A stretch of 64,000 nucleotides of DNA from Trinickia acidisoli (lineage in GTDB: Bacteria; Pseudomonadota; Gammaproteobacteria; Burkholderiales; Burkholderiaceae), in assembly GCF_017315725.1 (NCBI RefSeq), contig NZ_JAFLRG010000002.1, positions 186,001-250,000 of the forward strand, written 5' to 3'. The position numbers and the translations under genes are program-made. The notes beneath the pieces were generated by a model. That model worked only from the letters and a program-made list of their open reading frames with translations, had not been told where the DNA came from and did no database searches. This document shows, in pieces, positions 53,366-61,336 of the stretch. Each line of letters opens with the position of its first letter. The first letter of the stretch is position 1.

Positions 53366-53680
53366 GGTGCGGCACAGAGCCTGGAAAAGGGTGGCAGTAG
53401 CGTTGTGGGATCGCTAGATTTCTGCTCTACGTTAGTTGCGGTGGCCTTTCCATTCCCATACCAATTGCGACAGGGCTTGCGAGTGCACGGGCCATTCACC
53501 TGCAGTGCTTTATCCCGCGAAGCTTTCGAACTTGTGAGCAAGCACTGGAAGCGACCTTGCCGGTGTGCTCCGCCATGTTCCGCACGATTGGTATCGTTAC
53601 CGCGAGTAGGTCATCGGTATACCCCGTGCCGATATCGTTGGAAGCAAGGAGTAGGTCGGTTATTAAGGGGGATGCGTCCA
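53366..53680. promoter_or_regulatory. divergent control region between two effector-like genes
   Basis: About 315 bp between the starts of the 580-residue gene and member C. No clear boxes were identified. The plus-strand frame can be read further upstream than 53681 but has no coding character there. Confidence 0.4.
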
Positions 53681-55255
53681 ATGCCCAGGTCGCGCGATGA
53701 CGATAGAGCGCCGCTGATTCAGGGGGCGGGCAGAGCTTTGCCGGCGCGTTTTCCTGCTCCATCCTTTGTCCTTCCTCCGACCGGTAACGAAAACGTCGAT
53801 GCTATTGCCGATTGCATCCTCAGCAAAGTCGGCGACTTCGATAAGTTCCTGCGTGCACAAGATCTGAAAGGCAAGGACGGGAAGCCTCAAGCGTTTACCG
53901 CGGAGCAAAAAGCGAAGCTGGAGAAGCAGTTCCAGGCGGCAATTATTGCAAGTGCGAGAGCCTTCCACGAGAAGGGCTGGACGCCCGCTCGTGTTGCCGA
54001 ATTCGCGGATAAGGCGTGGCGCGCGGATGTGGGCGCGACGTTCTTGCAAAAGATGGTTGGTAACGCGGTTACCTATTGGCCAATGAGCGCAGCGGGTATT
54101 GCGGCGAGTGTCTTGCTCGCCCCTCTCGTCCCTCTTGCCCCGATTCTGGTGATCGGCGCAGGTGTATTGGTAGCGATGTGCGTTGCCTTTGGGTGGTCTG
54201 TGCGCGCTATGACAGCCGCTGGTAAGGTCGACGGGCACGTCAACAACGCCACGGATGGGCGAGGGCGATTCTGGCAGGTATGTCCCACCAAGGGGCTGGG
54301 AGAGGCGCTTGGCAAGGAGGTGCTTGCGGATCTGGCTGGACGGACTGGGCCGCGCGCGTTGGTGACGTGGCCGTTGCGAGGTCTCGAGTTCGCAGGGGTT
54401 GCTTCGGCGCTCTCTATCTTCATCAGTCCGATCGCGATGTTGATTGGGCCGCCCACCAACGCTTGCATGCAGGTGATCAGCCAGGTGCTGCGCGGTAAAG
54501 GTGGACAGCGTTCGGCGGCACCGCTGTTCGGCATCAGGATGGTGCCGGACAAGCTCGAAATCCGTACTGATCCAGATGCGATCGCGAGCGACGTTAACCG
54601 CAATATCGACCGGCTGGGTAAGCCTGTCGTAACGCGGTTCGGCAGCATGGTGAAGAAGATGTGGGGGGGGTACCGGGATGTATTTCCTGGGGCGTTGCAT
54701 GATCAGATAAAGGCAGGCTTCACTCGGGCGCAATGCGTCGAGGGCGTTTTTGGATCCAGTGCGATCGGCTCCGTGTCCGGCGGCCTTGCCGACCTGTTAG
54801 GCGTTGTGATGCCCGGCGGAGGGGGGGGCATTGGCAGTTTTGTAGCAGGCTTGGTGGCTAGCGCCGTTGGTTGGCATGGGAACGTCTTTACTCGCTCGGA
54901 AGTGGGAAGGCACGTGCCTGTGTTGGCGAAGTCGAAAGCTGAGAGAGAGAAGGCGAAGGCGGCAGCACCGGCAGCACCGGCAGCACCGGCAGCACCGGCA
55001 GCACCGGCAGCACCGGCAGCACCGGCAGCACCGGCAGCACCGGCAGCACCGGCAGCACCGGCAGCACCGGCAGCACCGGCAGCACCGGCAGCTCTCCCGC
55101 CGGGACCATTGCCCGCAGCAGCGCTACCACGGGTAGCATCACCGCCAGCATCGCCTACTGGATCTGGATCGATGGGTTACACCAGCGACGGCGGGTCTCC
55201 TGTCGCGCATCCCCCCCGCCACTTCCCTATCTCTGCCGCCCGCCAGATGTCATGA
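53681..55255 (+). CDS. family member C: multi-membrane-segment protein with AAP repeat tail, candidate effector
   Basis: About 524 residues, paralogous to A and B: FHEKGWTPARVAEFADKAWR and ADVGATFLQKM (about 95-125), hydrophobic hairpin 133-172 ending VAFGWSVRAMTAAGK, loop FWQVCPTKGLGEALGKEVLA, second hydrophobic pair (225-262), PLFGIRMVPDKLEIRTDPDA with VNRNIDRLGKPV (281-315), then IKAGFTRAQCVEGVFGSSAI. A Gly-rich hydrophobic end is followed by a 9-bp-repeat-encoded Ala-Ala-Pro tail and a disordered C-terminus. AAGGGGG eight bases before ATG 53681 supports this start (ATG 53672 is possible). G runs of eight at 54663-54670 and 54821-54828 lie in the coding part. There is no signal peptide. 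Confidence 0.65.
   Translation: MPRSRDDDRAPLIQGAGRALPARFPAPSFVLPPTGNENVDAIADCILSKVGDFDKFLRAQDLKGKDGKPQAFTAEQKAKLEKQFQAAIIASARAFHEKGWTPARVAEFADKAWRADVGATFLQKMVGNAVTYWPMSAAGIAASVLLAPLVPLAPILVIGAGVLVAMCVAFGWSVRAMTAAGKVDGHVNNATDGRGRFWQVCPTKGLGEALGKEVLADLAGRTGPRALVTWPLRGLEFAGVASALSIFISPIAMLIGPPTNACMQVISQVLRGKGGQRSAAPLFGIRMVPDKLEIRTDPDAIASDVNRNIDRLGKPVVTRFGSMVKKMWGGYRDVFPGALHDQIKAGFTRAQCVEGVFGSSAIGSVSGGLADLLGVVMPGGGGGIGSFVAGLVASAVGWHGNVFTRSEVGRHVPVLAKSKAEREKAKAAAPAAPAAPAAPAAPAAPAAPAAPAAPAAPAAPAAPAAPAAPAALPPGPLPAAALPRVASPPASPTGSGSMGYTSDGGSPVAHPPRHFPISAARQMS
54962..55087 (+). repeat. 9-bp tandem repeat, 14 perfect copies
   Basis: The unit GCAGCACCG encodes Ala-Ala-Pro and is repeated 14 times without change near the 3' end of member C. 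Length change stays in frame. Confidence 0.95.
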
Positions 55256-55520
55256 CACCTCCGATGTAATTTTTCTCACCAGCGATTGATATCCATTTCC
55301 CATTATTCGAATTGGACATCACAATAATGAATAGAAAAATTAGCCTGTCAAATAAGCCACTAAGCTACTGAATCTTGGCCATTGCTGCTCCTCGTATCCT
55401 GAGCGAGGACAACCTTAGCTTGAAGCTGTGATGGCGGTTTGTATATCGGCTGTGGGTCCTATTACTTTTCAATAGGGGAGTTGCAAGGCAGCTTTGCTTT
55501 GTGTCATGGGGAGTTCGATC
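55256..55520. promoter_or_regulatory. upstream region of TrbM-like gene
   Basis: AT-rich region of 265 bp. Its last 100 bases contain the leader (GTATATCGGCTGT ... GAGTTCGATC) shared with the degenerate copy at 36.9 kb, so it probably carries a conserved promoter or leader. Confidence 0.4.
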
Positions 55521-55955
55521 ATGGGTGTTGGTTTGAGAATACAGCGAATGCGCTCGTCGACCCGTAATTCGAACTTATGCCGCGGAAGTGGAGTAGGCGG
55601 CCAGAGCCGACAACACTCTATCGGCGCGACGGCATGGAAGTCTATGTGCATGGGTTGGGCTTTCGTTGCCGCGATTGCATTCGGGTTTGCGCCGGCCACT
55701 GCAAACGCCGGTCCGTGCGAGGTGCTTTTGTGCTTGAGCGGTTGGCTCGAAGGAGGATCAGGCGGTCCAATGTGCAACGTGTGGACTTATGATTACTTTG
55801 CCATTCAGGTATGGGACCCGTTCTATGATCCCGGAAGTACCGCCGCCTTGCGCGCTGGGTGGTTAGCGGGGTGTCCTGCACCAATGGACTATGCCTGGAT
55901 GGCAGCGGTCGATAGTGCGTTTGGCACATCGCTCAGTGGACCTATATTTTTTTGA
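55521..55955 (+). CDS. TrbM/KikA-like conjugation protein
   Basis: About 144 residues. After an extended N-terminus comes a signal-peptide-like stretch (MGWAFVAAIAFGFAPATANA), then the TrbM pattern GPCEVLLCLSGWLEGGSGGP with paired Cys, PMCNVWTYDYFAIQVWD, and RAGWLAGCPAPMD. TrbM/KikA proteins accompany conjugative type IV systems and are periplasmic. GGGGAG seven bases before ATG 55521 supports this start, although an internal ATG directly before the signal peptide gives a more normal protein. It is the only conjugation-type accessory gene near the virB operon. Confidence 0.6.
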   Translation: MGVGLRIQRMRSSTRNSNLCRGSGVGGQSRQHSIGATAWKSMCMGWAFVAAIAFGFAPATANAGPCEVLLCLSGWLEGGSGGPMCNVWTYDYFAIQVWDPFYDPGSTAALRAGWLAGCPAPMDYAWMAAVDSAFGTSLSGPIFF

Positions 55956-56066
55956 CGACGTCATTCGCCCTCCCACGGGCGACTTGAGCTTCCCTCGAAA
56001 TTTCGCCTGCAATAGGTCGTCAACTATGATGGTCACCTGTGCTGCCTCAAGCGATGCATCCCACCC

Positions 56067-56555
56067 TTAGCGAACCGTCGAGGCGGCGACGGGCGGCCGT
56101 CGGGAATGGGGGTAAATACTCGGTAATTTCACGACGCTGGGAGATGGTTGCGACTCCCAACATGTTTCGGGTGTTCTCCCGTTGCGATCTGGCAGCGAGG
56201 GATTTGCGCCCAGTTCGATCAGACGGCGATACACACCGCGGTTCTTTTTCTCCGCGGCCAGATGCGCAGGTGTTCGGCCCAACGCGTCACGAACATTCAG
56301 ATCGCCACCCATTGACGCCAGCTCCTCGATGATCTCCGCATGGCCGCCTTGAGCCGCGAGGTGAAGAAGCGAAAGATGCAATGGGCCATCGACGACGACT
56401 CTATCCCACCGAGTCATGACTCCTCTGCCCCAGAGGACCCGTGGAGGATCCGCGAGCAACACCGTCAAGCTGTATCGATCTCCTTCTCGCGCTGCATCAA
56501 CGAGGCGCCTCACATACTTGTGCTCGTCAAGTAGCAATTGCACTCTATTTGGCAC
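56067..56555 (-). CDS. short ankyrin-repeat protein
   Basis: The 162-residue product with a helical N-terminus (RVQLLLDEHKYVRRLVDAAR) and about three ankyrin repeats (LLHLAAQGGHAEIIEELASM, RTPAHLAAEKKNRGVYRRLI, GRTPETCWESQPSPSVVK at the end). It begins at GTG with GGGGGA six bases upstream. No signal peptide. A third ankyrin locus in the window, it is a candidate effector or regulator. It lies just downstream of the four-gene operon (21 bp after the DMT stop), perhaps on the same transcript. Confidence 0.75.
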   Translation of the reverse strand: MPNRVQLLLDEHKYVRRLVDAAREGDRYSLTVLLADPPRVLWGRGVMTRWDRVVVDGPLHLSLLHLAAQGGHAEIIEELASMGGDLNVRDALGRTPAHLAAEKKNRGVYRRLIELGANPSLPDRNGRTPETCWESQPSPSVVKLPSIYPHSRRPPVAASTVR

Positions 56556-56575
56556 GAGAATTCCCCCAACAATGA

Positions 56576-57538
56576 TTACTCGATTGAACGTGCTTCACTG
56601 ATACGAGCGCTACGTGAAGTGTCGGTAACGTGCCGAAGCTGCGCGTCGCGGGTCGACCACTGCGTGCGCAGCGTAACCAGTACCCCCATCATGAACAGCG
56701 TAGAACCGAAGATCTGCATCGGAGTAGGAAAGTGTGCTGTCCATAAGCAACCATAGAGCAGCGCAAACATTGTCTCGCTCACAATCAGTTGTCCGCAGCG
56801 GCTAGGCCCTAAGCGTCGGCTTGCGATGTTCCAGCAGATCGTGGCAAGCCATGTGGAGCCGATGCCCGTTAAGAGCGCCAATGCAGCAAAAGTGCCTAGC
56901 TGAGGTGAGTGCAGCAACGATTTGGCGCTCGATCCGCAAAACAGCCAGACGAACGCGCTGCTGGCCGCTGCACCGATTCCCAGCCAGTGAGCCCAGTCCA
57001 TCGCGCTCATTTCAGGGTGACGAGCAAGCCATCGCGCATTCAGTACCGCAAAAGCGGTCCAACAAGCAAGTGCCGCGACAGATAGCTGAATACCCTTTGT
57101 CACATCGGTGACCGGCGCTAGAGGCGCGGATGTCAATCGCCCAGTGGTGAGCACGATGCCGAGCAGTGTGGCGGCAAGCCCGGGTAGCAATTGACTCCAC
57201 CGCAAATGCCGGGATTTGCCGCACACCATGACAGAAACGGGCAGCATTCCGACAATCAGTGTCGGTAAGGTACTTCCCGACGTATCAATTGCGCAGGCCA
57301 GAAAAACGTAGAAGGCCGTGAAGCCCAAGATACTCAGGCCAAGGGCGACGGTAGCATGCGATGCGGTGAGCGGCGTACGTCGTCCGACGATCAACGCGAT
57401 GAGGGAGAGGGTGCCGTAGACCATAAATCGCCCTGCTGCCAGGTCGATAAACCAATGACCTGGCAGCAGGGTCGGTGCAATAAACACCAAGCCCCAAAGC
57501 GCGCCGGAGGCTACCCCGGCTAGCACGCCTGCAATCAT
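56576..57538 (-). CDS. EamA/DMT-family transporter, likely product exporter
   Basis: The 320-residue product with about ten membrane helices in two EamA halves (GVLAGVASGALWGLVFIAPT; VALGLSILGFTAFYVFLACA; GIQLSVAALACWTAFAVLNA; AALALLTGIGSTWLATICWN; SETMFALLYGCLWTAHFPTP). Drug/metabolite transporters export small molecules such as amino acids. Its ATG overlaps the stop of the HAD gene (ATGA), so it is coupled to the enzymes and probably exports their product. The C-terminus has a charged tail. Confidence 0.88.
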   Translation of the reverse strand: MIAGVLAGVASGALWGLVFIAPTLLPGHWFIDLAAGRFMVYGTLSLIALIVGRRTPLTASHATVALGLSILGFTAFYVFLACAIDTSGSTLPTLIVGMLPVSVMVCGKSRHLRWSQLLPGLAATLLGIVLTTGRLTSAPLAPVTDVTKGIQLSVAALACWTAFAVLNARWLARHPEMSAMDWAHWLGIGAAASSAFVWLFCGSSAKSLLHSPQLGTFAALALLTGIGSTWLATICWNIASRRLGPSRCGQLIVSETMFALLYGCLWTAHFPTPMQIFGSTLFMMGVLVTLRTQWSTRDAQLRHVTDTSRSARISEARSIE

Positions 57539-58266
57539 ACTTGCAGAAGGAATCGTGTCACGGCGGTCATGTCGGTGAACACCATGTCCGCACCCGCTTC
57601 AAGCAACGCGGATCGATTGGCTGAGTTCTGCGGGGCGCAGTATGCAAGCACCGTCGCGCCCGCACGCTTGCCCGCCGTGACACCTGTCACCGAATCTTCG
57701 AGCACCGCGCAGCGACTGGTGGCGACACCCAATGCCTGTGCGGCTGCCAGATAGACATCTGGCTCAGGCTTGGTACGGGGCATCTCGGGCCCACAAAATA
57801 TTCGGCCTTCGAAGTATGGCATCAGCTTAACCTTGCGTAACTGCAACTCAATCTTGGTTCGGTCGGATCCCGATGCGCAGGCGATACGGCCGCCACATTT
57901 TTCGAACGCGGTATGAACGACATCGCCCACGTGTGTCACCGCTTGCACTTCCCGCTCCAACGCGGTGTTGCGGCGGCTCCGGTAATCCTGTAGCCACTCA
58001 GTTGTCAGCGGCTTACCGGTGTGCGCCTCGATCAATGTGGCCTCGTCTTCAGGGGCCTTGCCGACGAAGAATGTCATGCATTCTTCGTCACTTAGCGCCC
58101 AGCCTTGCTCGGCAAGCATCTGGCGCAGCACGCGTTTTGTGATGTTTTCGGAATCGACTAGAACGCCGTCGCAATCAAACAGCACGGCATCAATGCCGGC
58201 TTCCTGATTGATTCGGGGACGGTTCGATGCATTGCTGAATGAAAGCTCGTGCGCACTTTCCATCAT
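57535..58266 (-). CDS. HAD-superfamily phosphatase
   Basis: The 243-residue product, HAD subfamily I: motif I DAVLFDCDGVLVDSE with nucleophile Asp31 and Asp33, motif II GRIACASGSDRTKIE (Ser), the Lys of motif III in PRTKPEPDVYLAAAQ and motif IV CAVLEDSVTGVTAGKRAG. It is close to beta-phosphoglucomutase or phosphoglycolate phosphatase types and would remove or move a phosphate. ATG 58266 overlaps the stop of the upstream gene; the longer upstream frame is antisense-like. Substrate unknown; in this operon a sugar phosphate or its derivative is likely. Confidence 0.88.
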   Translation of the reverse strand: MMESAHELSFSNASNRPRINQEAGIDAVLFDCDGVLVDSENITKRVLRQMLAEQGWALSDEECMTFFVGKAPEDEATLIEAHTGKPLTTEWLQDYRSRRNTALEREVQAVTHVGDVVHTAFEKCGGRIACASGSDRTKIELQLRKVKLMPYFEGRIFCGPEMPRTKPEPDVYLAAAQALGVATSRCAVLEDSVTGVTAGKRAGATVLAYCAPQNSANRSALLEAGADMVFTDMTAVTRFLLQV

Positions 58267-59390
58267 GCCGACACCCGCGCTGCGAATTCGCGGTACTTTG
58301 CACCAAGTTCGGTTGCCCACTCGTCGACTTCGGCTAGAGGCATACGCTCGCATTGGTACCCGAGCATGTCATGCATGATCTGCATTTGTGCTGGTGCAAA
58401 TACGGTTGTGCCGTTAGGTTCGATCGACTCTATGCCATCGTAGCGCTGACACTGCTGATTGATTTCGATCAATTGAGAAAGCATTGCACGTTGTGGAACA
58501 ACCACGTCGATTTCGCGCGATCCGACGCGCACGCAATAGCCGCCGGGTAGACCATCCGGTGCGGGGGCGTGCACTTCCGCATGACGACCGCGCAGCAGGG
58601 GCATCAGGACAGACATCGCGGATGCGGCTGTGATCAGTTGACGAAACGCGCCACCGGTGCGTTGAAAGCGCGTCTGCACCAAACCAAAAGCCTGCTCGAG
58701 GTCGATGTCGCTGCTTACATCGCGGCCATTGCAACTCACTTCCGCGTAATACGGCGCACCCCCCGAATTTCCATAGGCCGGCACGCGGTGACTGAGGTAG
58801 TGCTGCGTAAAGAGCCTGACAGAAACATCGCGAGCGCGCTCTTTCAGCATCATCGCAATCGCGCCGCGTAATGCCGGAATGACGTTCGCCACGTTACCGA
58901 TCCCGATGTGAGGCGCAAGCCCGGTCGTTTTTAGCACCGGTCCGACAGCGTCAGGGAATGCGGCATTCACCACGATGGGTTGCACGCCGCTTTGGCGCAC
59001 AGCACGCATAAGCTTATGAACAAGCGCCAAGTGCATTGGCAACCACGGGCCGTACTGCGCCTCGTCGAGTTGACGAAAGATTGGTGCGGGAAGTTGCGTT
59101 ATGATGCGCCACGATTGCAGCGTAGCCGTGTTAAAGATGATATCGGGTTTGACTTCGGCAATTGCCGCGGTGGCTTGATCTTCATTACGCAAGTCGAGCT
59201 GTACGCAATCGATGTTGTGAAATCGACCTAGCTGTGCGGAAAACAGCGTGGCAAGGTTGCGCCGCCGGGACATTTCCTCCATATTGCGCCCAGCCAATAC
59301 GATACGGCCGAACTCTTCCTCTTGTGCCAAAAGATTTAGCGCCAAGCCAGCTAAATCACCTATGCCGATGATCATGAGGGTTTTTTGCAT
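58263..59390 (-). CDS. saccharopine-dehydrogenase-like NAD(P)-binding enzyme
   Basis: About 375 residues with an N-terminal Rossmann fold (QKTLMIIGIGDLAGLALNLL, then EFGRIVLAGRNMEEMSRRRN and EVKPDIIFNTATLQSWRII), and a second domain with the pattern PIVVNAAFPDAVGPVLKTTG and IGIGNVANVIPALRGAIAMM. The layout fits the saccharopine dehydrogenase superfamily, which joins or splits imine-linked amino acids by reduction. The active family residues are not certain. GGAG nine bases before ATG 59390 supports the start. It sits between transaldolase-like and HAD genes. Confidence 0.72.
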   Translation of the reverse strand: MQKTLMIIGIGDLAGLALNLLAQEEEFGRIVLAGRNMEEMSRRRNLATLFSAQLGRFHNIDCVQLDLRNEDQATAAIAEVKPDIIFNTATLQSWRIITQLPAPIFRQLDEAQYGPWLPMHLALVHKLMRAVRQSGVQPIVVNAAFPDAVGPVLKTTGLAPHIGIGNVANVIPALRGAIAMMLKERARDVSVRLFTQHYLSHRVPAYGNSGGAPYYAEVSCNGRDVSSDIDLEQAFGLVQTRFQRTGGAFRQLITAASAMSVLMPLLRGRHAEVHAPAPDGLPGGYCVRVGSREIDVVVPQRAMLSQLIEINQQCQRYDGIESIEPNGTTVFAPAQMQIMHDMLGYQCERMPLAEVDEWATELGAKYREFAARVSA

Positions 59391-59415
59391 TGTGAATGCT
59401 CCGAAATGAGGAAGG

Positions 59416-60588
59416 TTATTCAAAGCGACACAAGCGCACGATATCGATACCTCGCCGCCATGCGGCGTGGACGTCCTGAAGGCCGGTGAGAAATGCGGGG
59501 TGGAAGCGGAAATTTTCCGGGGTCATTCCAGCCGGGTCCCATGCTTCCAGGAAATACGGAATCTGTCGAAGGAGTTGTAAAGCACGGGCTGGCACGGGTT
59601 CTTGGCCAGATGTGTCGCTTAAATTCCACTCCGTGCCAGGGTCAAGCAACTCCATGAGCAGTGCGGGAGGAATCGTATAGGCACACATCGAACGTCTGCT
59701 TTGCTCGATATGAAAGCACCGCTTGACTCCATCTTCGATATCCACGCGCAAGCTGCACAGGAGCATCTTGATAGGTAAGCCAGTGCTCTTTACTAGCGGT
59801 TCAATGCGTTCGATCAATGCCCATTCAGCCTGCCGCATTAGTTGCGGCGTGAGTTTGATGTCGCGCTCGGTTGCTTGTTGACGAAACTCGGGTTCTCCGC
59901 CGAAGCGACCAGTCATATGCGTAATAACGGCTCGCCACCGCGTCATATCAACTTTCTTTTCCAGCGCAAGCCGGTGCCCTTTGGAGAGTGCGCCTAGCGC
60001 ACAAAGAAACTGTGGGACCGAGAAGGAAAGCGTGTTGTTGATCGCTACGCCTTGACTTACCAAGCGTTCGATGACCTGATACCCTTCAGCGCTACCAACG
60101 ACTTTCACCATGACGTTGGGCGCGATTCGAGCAAGCTCGAGTCCTTGACGTTCCATACGGTCTACGTCGAAGCTCGAGGATGGCGGTAACTGTGCGCAAA
60201 CCCAGCCGTGACGGCCAGCTGATGCTTCCCACTCGGCGCGCCATAATGCCGCTTCTTGAGCGTATGCGGCTTTGTAATATTGCCAATACAATTCGTCGTC
60301 CGTTGCGTTCGGACATTCGCTTAGAAAATCTCGGATTGAGGTTTTTGCAGCCGGAAGATCGAGTAAAACGTTTTCAAGAAACAGTCTTGGATTGGTTGTG
60401 GCACTTTTAATCAACCCTGAGCCCAGCCCCTCATGTTTCTTTAGCCCTTCCCAGTGGGCTCGAACTCGATGCTCGTGTTGTGCGGAGCAAGCCTCTACCG
60501 CGCGGTTGACCCATTTGGGTAGGCTTGTCGGCATGGAGTCCCACCATATCTCCATCTCCGGATGCTGACGCTGCAGATCGTGCAACAT
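59416..60588 (-). CDS. transaldolase-like enzyme
   Basis: The 390-residue product with transaldolase-type barrel motifs: SGLIKSATTNPRLFLENV, PNVMVKVVGSAEGYQVIERL with the likely Schiff-base Lys (about residue 162), and VAINNTLSFSVPQFLCALG. It is longer than housekeeping transaldolase (about 320) and has a distinct C-terminal part with SRRSMCAYTIPPALLMELLD. It would catalyse C-C bond formation or breakage on a sugar phosphate or similar ketose. AAGGAG eight bases before ATG. It is the first gene of the operon, so the pathway likely starts from a sugar-type substrate. Confidence 0.8.
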   Translation of the reverse strand: MLHDLQRQHPEMEIWWDSMPTSLPKWVNRAVEACSAQHEHRVRAHWEGLKKHEGLGSGLIKSATTNPRLFLENVLLDLPAAKTSIRDFLSECPNATDDELYWQYYKAAYAQEAALWRAEWEASAGRHGWVCAQLPPSSSFDVDRMERQGLELARIAPNVMVKVVGSAEGYQVIERLVSQGVAINNTLSFSVPQFLCALGALSKGHRLALEKKVDMTRWRAVITHMTGRFGGEPEFRQQATERDIKLTPQLMRQAEWALIERIEPLVKSTGLPIKMLLCSLRVDIEDGVKRCFHIEQSRRSMCAYTIPPALLMELLDPGTEWNLSDTSGQEPVPARALQLLRQIPYFLEAWDPAGMTPENFRFHPAFLTGLQDVHAAWRRGIDIVRLCRFE

Positions 60589-61014
60589 AGAACCTTCTCC
60601 TTGTTTTAATAGCGTGTCGCTTCTGCGGAATGGTAAGCGGGCACGAGTGGGGGAGGGTGGGATGGGGCTACATACGGATCACAAACAGATTGCGAATTAT
60701 TCTTGTAAAAGTCGTATCTTAGTATTTTCGTGCCTCTTCGCTTGGTGAACGGGGCCTGGACAGATTGGGAAGGGAGCCGCGCGTTGCACGAGCCTCCGAT
60801 CTGCGAGAAGTGCATTCGTGGTCGAATGAAGTGACATGACGACATTTTTTCGATATTTTTTCTTGCGTAATCCAAGTCGCGTTACTACCATGCAGTATGC
60901 TTAGTACCGAGTGAGCTTCGCTCAGCGAATTGCGTAAACCGCTTCACACCGAAGGCCATGAAAGGATTGTAGTTGGCCGTGTTCAGTGATCTTTTAGATG
61001 TTGGAGGGCATGCT
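60589..61014. promoter_or_regulatory. divergent control region between biosynthetic operon and small peptide gene
   Basis: About 425 bp without a supported gene. It probably contains the promoter of the four-gene operon (minus strand) and of the peptide gene (plus strand). T-rich stretches near 60844-60868 are visible; no box is called with confidence. Confidence 0.35.
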
Positions 61015-61194
61015 ATGGCAGAGTCACAGTTCGAGGCTTTGCACGAATTAATGTTGACCCCGAACGGGGAAGGGACGTTGATGTCCGTTGATGAGCAGAG
61101 GCGTATGGAGTTGCTTGCTGGGCTTGTTGGTTGTGCGAGTCGCGTTCCGCCGCCACAGGCCCATTCGCCGTCCGTCGGTGCGTCATCGCGATAG
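61015..61194 (+). CDS. 59-residue acidic-leader peptide, unknown
   Basis: GGAGGG precedes ATG by about eight bases. The product opens MAESQFEALHELMLTPNGEG, carries a helical acidic part (MSVDEQRRMELLAGLVG) and a Cys/Pro/Ser-rich tail (CASRVPPPQAHSPSVGASSR). A helical N-terminus followed by a small Cys/Ser tail recalls precursor peptides of modified natural products, but no modification enzyme for such a peptide is seen. It could also be an ordinary small protein. Confidence 0.4.
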   Translation: MAESQFEALHELMLTPNGEGTLMSVDEQRRMELLAGLVGCASRVPPPQAHSPSVGASSR

Positions 61195-61336
61195 GTTTCA
61201 CTAAACTCGTTGATGTCAGTTGCCCTGCATTTGTTCAGCGTTTGCTCCAACTCTACGCCCTTCGTTGACTGGAAACGGAGGGCGCTACAACTATCAATTC
61301 CACGCCAATAAGCCCCTTATAGCACCCGAATCGCTA

